64,000 bases of DNA from Butyrivibrio sp. WCD3002 (GCF_000424265.1 NZ_AUJO01000002.1:414526-478525); one strand, 5' to 3'; positions 46,941-56,550 are shown, numbered from the stretch's first letter. Numbers and translations: made by a program. Notes: generated from the letters alone by a model not told the origin.

Positions 46941-49136
46941 TTAAATTAGCTTCATCCCTGACTCAAAGGCATATGGATACATAAATATCCTATCCTCTCC
47001 GTCATCGAATTCCACGTGAAATTTAAGTGGCAGATCAAACTCATCAAGATCCACATCCGTAATATATCCCTGTCCGTACTTTGGCTGAGATACTCTTTGT
47101 CCTATCACAAGCTCTGTGGGAACCTCTTCGGTATTGGCAGGTGCCTTCTTCTGAACGTAATTATTTGTTCTAAGGGTCTTTTTAATTGAGGCTTTAGTTT
47201 TGGAAGCTTTGGATTTTTCAAAGCTATTATTTCTGCTGCTGTCTTCTCCTTGCTTACGGGAATCTTTCCCTACTTTTTCGGGATCAGACGATATCTCCCT
47301 GACAAAGGTTGAATCCTCGTCATTATAAGTAAGGATATTCAGCCTGTTCCTTGCTCTTGTCATGCCCACATAGAAAATCCTGCGCTCCTCCTCAAAATCC
47401 CGAATTTCCTGCGGGTCAGCGAAGTCCCCTTTACGAATTACTTCACTTGGAAATACGCCGTCGCAGGCATCCATCAGATAGACCTCATCATACTCAAGAC
47501 CTTTGCTGGAATGGATTGTGGAGAGTATAAAATTCTGCCTGTAATCCGTTTCCTTATCTCTGAAAATATCCTGCAGCTCTGAAAGCCTTCTCATAAAGCC
47601 ATCTATTGTGCTTTCATTTCCTGCGATCATTTTCAAAATGAAAAGCTTATTTGTATCTATGTGATTATTCTCAAGGTATTCTCCATAGCCCATGAATCTC
47701 TCAATTCTGTTTAAAGCCTTGAAGGGCTCTTCATATCTCATGTTTGATAGATGGGTTCTTAAGGCTCTGCACTTTGCCTTTACATGTGCGTTAAGAAGCT
47801 CTGTCTCCTCCACCGCATCAAGAATTGGCATCTCCCCGTTTGATGCAAGCCTGCATAATCTCTCAGCCTCAGCTTTTTTCAGATAGGTCTGGCACTTAAA
47901 ATATATCCTCATAAAGCTGTCTTCATCATAGGGATCCATGCAGAATTTCAGAATGCTCTCTATGTCCAGTACCACTCTGTGGGTGAAAAATGCAAGGTCA
48001 GCATTTCTTATACGATAGGAAATGCCCTGCCTTTCAAGTACGTCCACCAGAGGAATTATGCTCTCGTTATCTCTGTACAAAACTGCAATTTGATTTGTTA
48101 TGCCTTCCGCAACCTTTGCAAGATAATTGTACTGATTGCGCCTGCTGTTCAGCTGGATATAGTTTATATCCTGGGCCTTTTCTTTCGTGGCTTGCATCCG
48201 CTTTTCATGGCGCATATGATTATGTCTGATAAAAATGTCGGCGGCGGATACGATTGCTGCGTTGGACCTGAAATTCTGATCCATAATAAGAACCTTTGCC
48301 GCGGGATGGTCCTTTTCAAAATTAAGAAGCGCCTCAGGGTAAGCTGCCCTAAAGCCGTATATACTCTGATCCTCATCTCCCACCATGAAAAGATTGCCGT
48401 CTTTTCCCGACAGCAGGCCTATTATCATGTGCTGGACCTTTGATGTATCCTGGGCTTCATCAACGCAGATATATCTGTACTTGTCCTGGTAAAACTTTAA
48501 AAGATCAGGGGAGCCCTTGAGCATTCTGTAGGCGTACACCATCTGATCGTCGTAGTCCATAAGGCCGCGTCTTTTAAGCTCCGCATTATAGGCTTCATAA
48601 ATCGGGAAAATATTGATATCGGATTCGCCCTCTAATTTCTTTATTTCCTCATCCGTAAGCAGCATATTTTTACAGTATGTAATCAGGGTCCGTACACCCT
48701 TAATATCACTTTCTGTGGGGTAATCTCCCTCCACCTTAAGGTATATGTCTGAAAGGAGCTTACCTGTCAGTTTTTCATCAGTTACAAGGTCGTAGGGCTT
48801 CTTACCAATAAGTCTGCCGTAGTGCTGAATGATCTTGGCACAGATTCCGTTGATGGTCCTGAATTCCAGAGCTGCTGAAACATCTTCACCAAATATGGAT
48901 TTAAATCTCTCAGCCATATCCTTAGTTGCGGCAACTGTATAGGTCAGAGTCAGAATGTGCTCCGGCTCTATCTCTTTGCAATAAAGCATATATCCAAGCC
49001 TGTTCACAAGCACGGTAGTCTTGCCGCTTCCCGGCACAGCAAGCAGCAGTACCGGTCCCTCTGTGGTCTTTACCGCTTCTAACTGCTGGCTGCTTAGGTG
49101 TGTCAGGTATTTTTCAAAAAATTCAGTATCGTTCAT
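46941..49136 (-). CDS. UvrD/PcrA-type ATP-dependent DNA helicase
   Basis: Superfamily 1A 3'-5' helicase, 731 residues. Q motif SSQQLEAV (residues 14-21), Walker A AVPGSGKTT (34-42), motif II VDEAQD near 225, motif III GDEDQSIYGFR near 252, motif V HSSKGLEYDEVYL and motif VI FYVGMTRAR near 590. After a basic linker the C-terminus has a PcrA-like Tudor element (IGQRVSQPKYGQGYITDVD). Shorter and less canonical than PcrA; could be a second UvrD paralog. Monocistronic by spacing. Confidence 0.92.
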   Translation of the reverse strand: MNDTEFFEKYLTHLSSQQLEAVKTTEGPVLLLAVPGSGKTTVLVNRLGYMLYCKEIEPEHILTLTYTVAATKDMAERFKSIFGEDVSAALEFRTINGICAKIIQHYGRLIGKKPYDLVTDEKLTGKLLSDIYLKVEGDYPTESDIKGVRTLITYCKNMLLTDEEIKKLEGESDINIFPIYEAYNAELKRRGLMDYDDQMVYAYRMLKGSPDLLKFYQDKYRYICVDEAQDTSKVQHMIIGLLSGKDGNLFMVGDEDQSIYGFRAAYPEALLNFEKDHPAAKVLIMDQNFRSNAAIVSAADIFIRHNHMRHEKRMQATKEKAQDINYIQLNSRRNQYNYLAKVAEGITNQIAVLYRDNESIIPLVDVLERQGISYRIRNADLAFFTHRVVLDIESILKFCMDPYDEDSFMRIYFKCQTYLKKAEAERLCRLASNGEMPILDAVEETELLNAHVKAKCRALRTHLSNMRYEEPFKALNRIERFMGYGEYLENNHIDTNKLFILKMIAGNESTIDGFMRRLSELQDIFRDKETDYRQNFILSTIHSSKGLEYDEVYLMDACDGVFPSEVIRKGDFADPQEIRDFEEERRIFYVGMTRARNRLNILTYNDEDSTFVREISSDPEKVGKDSRKQGEDSSRNNSFEKSKASKTKASIKKTLRTNNYVQKKAPANTEEVPTELVIGQRVSQPKYGQGYITDVDLDEFDLPLKFHVEFDDGEDRIFMYPYAFESGMKLI

Positions 49137-49248
49137 ATTGTAATTATGGGCGTTTTTTGCCTCTCCCTAATCTAAATCTAACAGAGGGCTGCCGAATTGA
49201 TTCTTTCGACAACCCTCTGTATTATACACTTATTTTGTTGATGAAATG

Positions 49249-50196
49249 TCAAACAGATTTGGAGCTTCCTGTCACCTTTTCTTTATACTCCTTCAAAAGC
49301 GTTTCGTATAATGCTGCGTCCTCCGTAGCTTTCTCCACATCACTTGCCCTGTCGGATTTGAAAAGCCAGTTATAAACATCCTGAACCTCCACGATGCCTT
49401 CTACCCTGCCTTCTACCCTGCCTTCTGCTCTGCCTTCTGCTCTGCCTTCTGCTCTACCTTCCGCCATTCCGGCTGCCCTTCCGGCTGCTTTTTCTTCGGC
49501 TATTTCATCTTTCATCAATTCTCTAAGAGCTTCACACATACCTGATTCCCTCCTAATTTTCTCAAACAACTCATTATTTGCAGATACACTAACCTGCAAA
49601 ACCGCATCTGCATTATCTTTGTCTCCGGGATTTTTTAATTCTTTTGCCTCAGTTAAAAATGCTCTTATGTCGTTTTCTGAGGCTTCTGATGTCAATATCT
49701 TAAGTGCACTGTGACATCCCTGCTCCAATTCGCTTGTAACCACTATCTGAACCGGAAAATTTATAATACCGGTGACATAGTAAATTCCGTCCGCATATTT
49801 CAAAACTGACGCACCTGCTTTATCCAGTTCATCTAACAGTTTTACCGGTTTTATGTGCCTGAACAATGAAACTGTGACACTCTCAATTGGAACCGAAGAA
49901 ACATATTTGCTCAGCCCTTTGTATAAGCAAGCATATCCAACTGTTTTATAGAATTCCCTAAGAGACAATGAATCATGTGGATTCTTATATTCTATTATAT
50001 TAAACTTTCTAAAAATATGGGCTATTGGATTATCAATGAATATATCTGAAACCTTCTTGATAATCAGCATGTCCATATGTAATGGCTCCTTAGAAAGCTC
50101 GTGTTCTTCCTCAAACTCCAGCCATTCACGATATTTACGGAGTTCCAGCTCTATCCCACCATAAAACGCAGGATGCCATTTGATCTCCTCTTTCAT
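49249..50196 (-). CDS. Rpn-like PD-(D/E)xK protein with tandem-repeat tail
   Basis: A 315-residue protein. The N-terminal 75 residues carry a nuclease-like core: HMDMLIIKK with D42 and IIEYKNP with E69-Y70-K71, the pattern of PD-(D/E)xK proteins of the Rpn / transposase-like family. A helical middle part follows, then a run of AEGR/VEGR units (about residues 243-268) encoded by 12-base DNA repeats, and a charged C-terminus. Rpn proteins promote RecA-independent recombination in E. coli. Start has AGGAGGAATTA before ATG. Confidence 0.75.
   Translation of the reverse strand: MKEEIKWHPAFYGGIELELRKYREWLEFEEEHELSKEPLHMDMLIIKKVSDIFIDNPIAHIFRKFNIIEYKNPHDSLSLREFYKTVGYACLYKGLSKYVSSVPIESVTVSLFRHIKPVKLLDELDKAGASVLKYADGIYYVTGIINFPVQIVVTSELEQGCHSALKILTSEASENDIRAFLTEAKELKNPGDKDNADAVLQVSVSANNELFEKIRRESGMCEALRELMKDEIAEEKAAGRAAGMAEGRAEGRAEGRAEGRVEGRVEGIVEVQDVYNWLFKSDRASDVEKATEDAALYETLLKEYKEKVTGSSKSV
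49394..49465. repeat. 12-bp tandem repeat inside the Rpn-like gene
   Basis: Six 12-base units (consensus CTGCCTTCTGCT / CTGCCTTCTACC on the plus strand), with only a few substitutions. Each adds four residues (AEGR or VEGR), so copy-number change keeps the reading frame and alters tail length. Confidence 0.85.
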
Positions 50197-50541
50197 TAAT
50201 TCCTCCTATATTGTATCAAATTTCTTATCTTATTTTCATAACAAATAGACTGTTGCATTATAAAATTTTGGCAACAAAACATACACGATATAAAGCACAA
50301 CAAAAGCATGAAAAAAATGCGATACTGCTCGATTTACAAAAAATAAAGACGGCTTTGAATATATCATCAATTAGCATATTTGTAAAGGACGATTCTAAAT
50401 CGAGATAAGACCACCATTTGTCTTTCCCTTATACTCGCTTTCTTTGGTAAAATATAGGAGTCGGAGTTACAAGCAAGCTTATCTGAATACCCTCATCTAT
50501 AGGGGCTATGCAATAAAAACACTTCAACGGGGGATTACAAA
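50197..50541. other. intergenic region between the Rpn-like and GH3 genes
   Basis: AT-rich, 345 bases between divergent genes. An extended -10-like TGGTAAAAT (about 50444-50452) faces the GH3 gene, without a clear -35. A short stem CCCTCATCTATAGGGG (50501-50516) lies in the leader. No ORF with a ribosome binding site and no known RNA element seen. Confidence 0.4.
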
Positions 50542-52065
50542 ATGGGTCAGAGAAATTATCCGGGAACAACATCAACAGAAATATCAGAAAGAGAATTGAC
50601 ATCTCAGAAAATAGCAAGAAGAGCCGCTGCTGAAGGAATGGTTCTTCTCAAAAATGACGGAGTACTGCCACTTAAGGAAGGCGAAAAGATAACGCTGTAT
50701 GGCGGCGGAGCTTCGTATACTGTTAAGGGTGGCACAGGCTCGGGCATGGTAAATAACCGGAGCAATGTCAGCATCACAGAAGGCCTTGCGGCAGCAGGCT
50801 TTGATATACTGAATAAAGACTGGCTAAAAGCCTACGATGCGGAATATGAATCCGGTCGAAATGCATGGATGCAGAAAATCTACGACCTTGCAGGAGATCC
50901 CGGAGATTTTGGTGGTCTCTATGGTGCTCATGCATCTAATCCCATGGTAATGCCAAAAGGTAATCCCATCACTAAAAAAGATACCGACATCGCAATCTAT
51001 GTAATAAGCAGAATCTCCGGGGAAGGCGCTGACAGAAAAAATGTCCCCGGCGACTACGAGCTCTCAGAGGATGAACTTGAGAGTCTGAAAAGCATCACAG
51101 CGCTTTACAGTAAAACCATCGTAATACTGAATGTAGGGGGAATAATTGATTTATCCTTTATGGATGAGCTAAATATCTCCACCCTGGTGCTGATGTCTCA
51201 GGCAGGTATGGAGGGCGGCAATGCTCTGGCAGATGTCTTAAAAGACATCGTTAATCCCTGCGGAAAGCTGACTGACACCTGGGCAATGAACTATCTCGAT
51301 TACCCGGGAAGCGCTGACTTTAGCCACAACAACGGCAACGTAATTGAAGAAAAATATGCTGAGGGTATCTACGTTGGATACCGCTACTTTGATACCTTTG
51401 ATGTTAAATCCAGATATCCCTTTGGCTTTGGTTTATCCTACACAACCTTTGAACTGAAACAGACAGACACCAGTATCAGTGAAGACAAAATAATAGTAAG
51501 CATCGAAGTCACAAACACAGGAAATACCCAGGGAAAAGAGGTTGTTCATTTATACAGCTACCTTCCAAAGGGTGACCGGCATAAGGAAAGTAAGAGACTT
51601 GTTGCCTTTGCAAAAACAAAGCTTCTAAATCCCGGCGAATCTGAAATGCTTTCGCTGACTTTTTCCTGCTATCTTCTGGCTTCCTACCACACAGCCAGAT
51701 CCCAGTACTACCTTGATGCAGGAAAATATATCCTTGAAGCACAGATCTGTGATGCAGACGGTGTTCTCAAAAAGAACTGCGATAGTGCTTTAGTTTTGAA
51801 GGAAAAAACAGTACTTTCAACCCTAAGTCCTATCTGCCCTCTTCTTGATTCGCTTTCAGAAATTGAGCCATCAAAATGCACAGAGGTGCCTGTTGCAAAA
51901 AACGAAATAAACATTGAAAACGCAGTCGCTTCCTATATTGAAAAAGACAGACTTTACAGAGACAACATCAAAAAGAAGCCTCTCCCCTTTAACTCTAAGG
52001 TGGAGGAAGCTCTTGATGCCTGCTGCCGCAGAATGCTATCCATGATCCTGCAGCTCACAACCTAA
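50542..52065 (+). CDS. GH3-family protein lacking the TIM-barrel catalytic domain
   Basis: A 507-residue protein that starts with the GH3 alpha/beta sandwich domain (EGMVLLKNDGVLPL at 31-44, ISGEGADR near 163, YPFGFGLSYTTFEL near 292) and continues with the fibronectin-like domain (about 305-400). In Butyrivibrio and Ruminococcus beta-glucosidases this order is followed by the TIM barrel that holds the nucleophile Asp. Here the chain ends soon after (residue 507) at an odd sequence LSMILQLTT and a terminator. A catalytically dead remnant or binding protein is likely. GGGGG precedes the ATG. Confidence 0.78.
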   Translation: MGQRNYPGTTSTEISERELTSQKIARRAAAEGMVLLKNDGVLPLKEGEKITLYGGGASYTVKGGTGSGMVNNRSNVSITEGLAAAGFDILNKDWLKAYDAEYESGRNAWMQKIYDLAGDPGDFGGLYGAHASNPMVMPKGNPITKKDTDIAIYVISRISGEGADRKNVPGDYELSEDELESLKSITALYSKTIVILNVGGIIDLSFMDELNISTLVLMSQAGMEGGNALADVLKDIVNPCGKLTDTWAMNYLDYPGSADFSHNNGNVIEEKYAEGIYVGYRYFDTFDVKSRYPFGFGLSYTTFELKQTDTSISEDKIIVSIEVTNTGNTQGKEVVHLYSYLPKGDRHKESKRLVAFAKTKLLNPGESEMLSLTFSCYLLASYHTARSQYYLDAGKYILEAQICDADGVLKKNCDSALVLKEKTVLSTLSPICPLLDSLSEIEPSKCTEVPVAKNEINIENAVASYIEKDRLYRDNIKKKPLPFNSKVEEALDACCRRMLSMILQLTT

Positions 52066-52088
52066 AACTTTATATCTGCATACATAAC

Positions 52089-52114
52089 AAAAAGCCTGGA
52101 AAACCAGGCTTTTT
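52089..52114. terminator. bidirectional intrinsic terminator
   Basis: Perfect stem AAAAAGCCTGG / CCAGGCTTTTT with AAAA loop, T-rich on both strands; ends the GH3 gene and the convergent preA gene. Confidence 0.92.
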
Positions 52115-52138
52115 GCATGTCTATGAATAATGTAAACC

Positions 52139-53632
52139 TCACCTTTTAATTCTCTTCTTAGAAGGCATAATTGCATCCTGCGGACAAACAAGCATGCACA
52201 GATGGCAGCCTACGCACTTGCTGCCGTTGAGCTTTGGCACACGGTCGTCAAACCTGATAGCCTGATGACCACCGTCATTGCATGAAATAACACATCTACC
52301 GCAGCCGTTACATTTTTCCAAGTCAAATGAAGGGAAAAGAACTGTGTCTCTCTCGAGGACATCCGTTGTATCGCTTACGCTGTCAAGACCTGCTCCAATT
52401 ATATCTTTAACAGATTTTATGCCCATCTGAGCAAGGTAATAATTTAGTCCTGCCTTCAGGTCATCAACTATTCTGTAGCCATACTGCATTACTGCTGTGG
52501 TTACCTGCAAGGATCCTGATCCCATCAAAATAAATTCAAGAGCATCTCTCCAGGTCTCGATTCCGCCCATACCTGTGATATGCATACCCTTTAATGCAGG
52601 ATTTTGTCCCATCTCTGCAATGAACCTTAGAGCTATGGGCTTTACCGCATTTCCGCTGTAGCCGCCAACTGCAGATTTTCCTCTGACTGCAGGCTGTGAA
52701 ACATAGGTATAGGGGCTGACACCAACTATACTCTTTATGGTATTGATAGCAGCTATGCCATCTGCACCGCCGCGAAGTGCTGCCTCCGCAGCAGGACTCA
52801 TGGTGGCAACGTTTGGTGTAAGCTTTGCCAGAACAGGTATCGTGGTACTCCTCTTAGCTGCTGCCGTAAATCTTTCTACAAGCTCCGGCACCTGTCCGAT
52901 ATCAGAACCGAGACCGTCCTCCTGCATGTTAGGACAGGAGAAATTAAGCTCTATTGCATCTGCGCCGTTTTCCTCACATAGCTTTGCAAGGGATTCCCAC
53001 TCTGCCTCGTTTTGTCCCATGATGGATGCAAGAATGAACTTTGTAGGATATTTTTCCTTTAAGCGTCTGAATATCTCCATGTTCTCAGCAACACTGTGGT
53101 CTGATAACTGCTCAATATTTTTAAAGCCTATGATGCTTCCGTTATCTCCCTTGATTGCTGAAAAACGAGGTGATGCCTCATGAATATCCAGAGAACATAT
53201 AGTCTTAAAGCATACTCCCGCCCAGCCAGCTTCAAAGGCTCTTGCGCACATATCATATGTGGATGCAACAACGGATGATGAAAGCAAAAATGGATTTTCC
53301 AACGGCACTCCGCATATATCGCACTTAAGCCTGTCCTCATTATCAGGAAGCTCTATCTCCGCCATAGGACGAACCTTTTCATTAAGCTCACTGATGAAGC
53401 TTTTGACAGGGACCTTTCCGCTGTTTATGCATGCCTTCTCACAGGGTGCATCACAGTCCGCGCAGACATTTTCCTTTGGAAGCTGCAAAGACGCCACATC
53501 CTGATTGTCGAACCAGATACTGCGCAAAGCCCTTGCAGGATCAAGGTGCGGGCAGGCACTGCTACAGGGTGCATCCATACACAAGGAACATGTGATGATA
53601 TCAGACCTCTTAATAACGCTATTAATTAACAT
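52139..53632 (-). CDS. preA: dihydropyrimidine dehydrogenase PreA-like protein with N-terminal Fe-S region
   Basis: A 497-residue flavoprotein. Three parts: an N-terminal Cys-rich region (C15, C18, C23, C27 and C57, C60, C64, C68), a dihydroorotate-dehydrogenase-like TIM barrel (about 100-420) with active-site ELNFSCPNM, and two C-terminal [4Fe-4S] clusters (CNGCGRCVISC and CVGCHLCMLVCP). PreA with its partner PreT reduces uracil or thymine; here no preT gene is adjacent. The N-terminal cluster resembles the first domain of PreT or eukaryotic DPYD. Substrate unproven; monocistronic. Confidence 0.85.
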   Translation of the reverse strand: MLINSVIKRSDIITCSLCMDAPCSSACPHLDPARALRSIWFDNQDVASLQLPKENVCADCDAPCEKACINSGKVPVKSFISELNEKVRPMAEIELPDNEDRLKCDICGVPLENPFLLSSSVVASTYDMCARAFEAGWAGVCFKTICSLDIHEASPRFSAIKGDNGSIIGFKNIEQLSDHSVAENMEIFRRLKEKYPTKFILASIMGQNEAEWESLAKLCEENGADAIELNFSCPNMQEDGLGSDIGQVPELVERFTAAAKRSTTIPVLAKLTPNVATMSPAAEAALRGGADGIAAINTIKSIVGVSPYTYVSQPAVRGKSAVGGYSGNAVKPIALRFIAEMGQNPALKGMHITGMGGIETWRDALEFILMGSGSLQVTTAVMQYGYRIVDDLKAGLNYYLAQMGIKSVKDIIGAGLDSVSDTTDVLERDTVLFPSFDLEKCNGCGRCVISCNDGGHQAIRFDDRVPKLNGSKCVGCHLCMLVCPQDAIMPSKKRIKR

Positions 53633-53705
53633 ATGTTTTCCCCCTCATATTTTTAATTATCACGTTTTTTTAATTTTATTATACATTCACATATTTTCAA
53701 ATAGC

Positions 53706-53796
53706 ATTTCGCTTACGAAATACTCGCGCGCGAGCGGTATTGCGAAGCAATAAACGAAATCTCCGCGAGCTGCGCATCCTGCGGAGCACTTTTTTA
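53706..53796. repeat. dispersed palindromic repeat, copy 2
   Basis: Begins with TTTCGCTTACGAAA, then CTCGCGCGCGAG and TTGCGAAG, the order seen in the copy at 24282, and ends in CTCCGC-14 bases-GCGGAG-CACTTTTTT, which would terminate plus-strand transcripts. It fills the 215-base gap between the preA start and the unknown gene at 53848. Confidence 0.6.
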
Positions 53797-53806
53797 TTTT
53801 GTAGAA

Positions 53807-53837
53807 ATAAAAAAGCTACTACACTTTATAGAGTAGC
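53807..53837 (-). terminator. terminator of the gene at 53848
   Basis: Stem GCTACT / AGTAGC with 11-base loop and TTTTTTATT on the minus strand, ten bases after the stop codon. Confidence 0.7.
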
Positions 53838-53847
53838 AGCCCAATTT

Positions 53848-54288
53848 TTACCTGATATATTGTCTTGCGTGATTTCTGTAGAAGGATTCATTCCATTTGG
53901 GATTGCTGTCCTTAACATAACAAATATCTCCATCCATATAGGATTTAATCAGCATCTCAATATTGTTGATTTTGGCAAAACGAACATAGAAACGCATTGT
54001 TTCCGCAATAACATCTCCCTTTCCTTTATCGATAGCTATGCATACGTGCTGATTGTATGTGTAAGTACCGCCGATAATATCGGAATCCCATTCCATCTCT
54101 TCAGGATGGGTCGTAAGGTAAATTCCAAACAAATACCCCTTGTCGGAATATGCCTCCATATGAACGGTATCATCATACCTTTCAGACACGAAAACATCGC
54201 AGGAAAAGCTCTCAGAAATGGCTCTGCTGAGAGAGTTTTCATCAAATACCACGTCTTTTAGCAGTGTATCATAATCTAATGTTGCCAT
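53848..54288 (-). CDS. hypothetical protein
   Basis: A 146-residue acidic soluble protein with no recognised family. Its sequence alternates predicted strands and helices (DVFVSERYDD, YLFGIYLTTHPEE, GTYTYNQHVCIAIDKGKG) and ends in basic aromatic residues (FYRNHARQYIR). No signal peptide or membrane helix. Start is supported by AGAGGGAATCG before ATG. It is 104 bases downstream of the SUV3-like helicase gene on the same strand and has its own terminator. Confidence 0.65.
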   Translation of the reverse strand: MATLDYDTLLKDVVFDENSLSRAISESFSCDVFVSERYDDTVHMEAYSDKGYLFGIYLTTHPEEMEWDSDIIGGTYTYNQHVCIAIDKGKGDVIAETMRFYVRFAKINNIEMLIKSYMDGDICYVKDSNPKWNESFYRNHARQYIR

Positions 54289-54392
54289 CGATTCCCTCTT
54301 TACCCCAAAACACTTTAATTGCGAGTGATAATTAAATTCTATATGTATTTGACGCTCTTTACAAGGAATAAATCAAAAATCTTCGTCTCTTT

Positions 54393-56507
54393 CTATTGTT
54401 TATGTTTTCTCAAATGTCTTCTTTTTCTAAAGCATTCCTGGCACATATTATACTGATATGACCATTTAAGCTTTTTACCGCAATAAGCACATGCCTTCAG
54501 GTTAAGCTTCTGCTTATCGAGTATAGTAAATATCTTTTCGGAAATAAGGCGCTTACCATCAATAATCCTGTAAAGATCATCGCTATCTCCGAAGGCTCTT
54601 GTAAATGCATATAAGAAATCAAAAACAGAGCTTCCGATTTCAAGACGAAGCAGTGCATCCTTGGATTCCTCATCAACAGTTTCCGCACCAAATTCAGCCA
54701 TGGTTCTTCGAATATCAGGTGCGATACCGTCATCCACCAGCCTGTAATAGTCAAGGTATACTCCGAAAATGTCTCTGTTATCCTGATTTATGGGAATCCT
54801 TATAAATCTTCTTATCAGCTCTCTGTTGTCACTGATACTTTCAAGAGCTCTGGCAATACTTATTTTTTCTGAAATATCTCCCTTGTTGTAATACTTTTCT
54901 GCCGGAATTTTGTTCCAGGTATCAAGTATCGCTGAGATTTTCCCATCCTTATGAAGGAAGTCCTCAGGGATATTTATCATAACCTGCCTGAGAGGAATCA
55001 TCCTGCTAAAAAGAAGGCCCTCAATGGTCTCATAGTCATAGTATGAGGTCACATAGCCCGTATCATAGATACCGTATCTGCCTGCCCTTCCGGCTATCTG
55101 CTTAACCTCGGAGGAGGTCAGTGGTCTTTCATTTATACCGTCGTATTTTATGGTCTGCAGGAAAACAATTCTCCTGATGGGCAGATTCATACCCATACCG
55201 ATTGCATCCGTTGCCACCACCACATCCGTCTCACCCTCAGCGAATTTCTGCGCTTCTCTGTGTCTTACGTCATAGGGCAGAGATCCATATATTATGCTGC
55301 ACTTTACTCCATGCTCCTGAAGCTCTGCTGCAACAGAATGCACATCCTTTCTGGAAAAAACTATAAGTGCATCCCCTTTGGTAACATCTGAAGGGAAATT
55401 AAAATCTGTGGCACTCTCATCCATAACAAGAGGCGTCTTCCTCTCATGGTACTGAATCTCATATTCATCACCACAGGACTCGATCATACGGATAAGCAAA
55501 TCCTCCGCATCACCGGATGCACAGATATGTATAGTCTTAGCCCTTGCCCCAAGAATGGCGGAAGTCCAGTATCCGCCCCTTTGTCTGTCGGCAGCCATCT
55601 GTGCTTCGTCGATTACAGCCATATCCCATTCTTCGCTAAGATCAAGCATTTCTATGGTAGATGACTGATGAAAGGAGCCCGGCATAAGAATCCTCTCCTC
55701 GCCTGTAATCATGGAGCAGGGTACGCCCTCTCTGTTCATCTTCTCGTACTGCTCATAGGCAAGAAGTCTTAGAGGTGCAAGATAAATTCCATTCTCTGAT
55801 TTTTTCAGATCCTCCAGAGCCTGATAGGTCTTTCCCGAATTGGTGGGGCCGATATGAATGATGAATTTCCTCTTCATCAGTCTTGCAAGAGGAAAAAGCT
55901 TAGTGTAGTCGTTTGGTGTGGAGGTCTCAATATTTTCAAAAAGGAGCCGCTTGGCATCCATCGTCTTTTTATAGCGCCTTGCCGCTCTTTGATAATTGGG
56001 ATTTTTAAGAAGCTGCTCAAAGACCACATGCTCAGATATATTGCTCTTAACAAAGGCAGCAATCTCCTTGATTTGTTTAGACTCCCTCAGATATTTCATG
56101 ATGAGCTTTGAGATCACTTTTTTCCTTACGGAAGTAATGAACTCTAAAATCTCCGTGTCATCAGATTCCCAAAGAATATCCAGTATGACCTGACCCATTT
56201 CAGGCATGATCTGCATGAGGTAGACGGCATTTATTTTATTCTGAAAATCCCTGCAAAATCGCTCTATGGTTGCAGAGGATATTTCCTGCCTTTCGTTTTT
56301 GCCATTTTCACCCCGTGCATCAAGATATATCTTCTCGTTTTTCAGAATATCGAGAAGTTCACTGTAAACCGCAAAGGATATGGTTATATGTTCTCTCTTA
56401 AAATATTCATCAAAAGCATCCTTGGGAAACCTGCTTTTTGCATCCTTAAGCTCAGTATTAAATTTGGCTTTTTTTATGGCAAAACTGCTTCTATGTCTTT
56501 TCTTCAT
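54393..56507 (-). CDS. SUV3-like DExH-box RNA helicase with zinc ribbon
   Basis: A 704-residue superfamily 2 helicase close in motif pattern to mitochondrial SUV3: motif I HIGPTNSGKT near residue 217, motif II DEAQM near 300, a GMGMNLPIRRI segment and motif VI QIAGRAGRYG near 468. The first 200 residues are a helical domain absent from many DEAD-box enzymes. The C-terminus has a small zinc ribbon (CAYCGKK...CQEC) and a basic tail (RKRRHLRKHK). Probably unwinds RNA for decay; its nuclease partner is unknown. Confidence 0.85.
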   Translation of the reverse strand: MKKRHRSSFAIKKAKFNTELKDAKSRFPKDAFDEYFKREHITISFAVYSELLDILKNEKIYLDARGENGKNERQEISSATIERFCRDFQNKINAVYLMQIMPEMGQVILDILWESDDTEILEFITSVRKKVISKLIMKYLRESKQIKEIAAFVKSNISEHVVFEQLLKNPNYQRAARRYKKTMDAKRLLFENIETSTPNDYTKLFPLARLMKRKFIIHIGPTNSGKTYQALEDLKKSENGIYLAPLRLLAYEQYEKMNREGVPCSMITGEERILMPGSFHQSSTIEMLDLSEEWDMAVIDEAQMAADRQRGGYWTSAILGARAKTIHICASGDAEDLLIRMIESCGDEYEIQYHERKTPLVMDESATDFNFPSDVTKGDALIVFSRKDVHSVAAELQEHGVKCSIIYGSLPYDVRHREAQKFAEGETDVVVATDAIGMGMNLPIRRIVFLQTIKYDGINERPLTSSEVKQIAGRAGRYGIYDTGYVTSYYDYETIEGLLFSRMIPLRQVMINIPEDFLHKDGKISAILDTWNKIPAEKYYNKGDISEKISIARALESISDNRELIRRFIRIPINQDNRDIFGVYLDYYRLVDDGIAPDIRRTMAEFGAETVDEESKDALLRLEIGSSVFDFLYAFTRAFGDSDDLYRIIDGKRLISEKIFTILDKQKLNLKACAYCGKKLKWSYQYNMCQECFRKRRHLRKHKQ

Positions 56508-56550
56508 AGATTATTCCAAATTCATCCTTCCACCGGCGCACTAAAATTTT

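Noticed and set aside
49394..49465. CRISPR-like array
   Set aside because: Units are 12 bases without spacers and in frame inside a gene; it is a coding tandem repeat.
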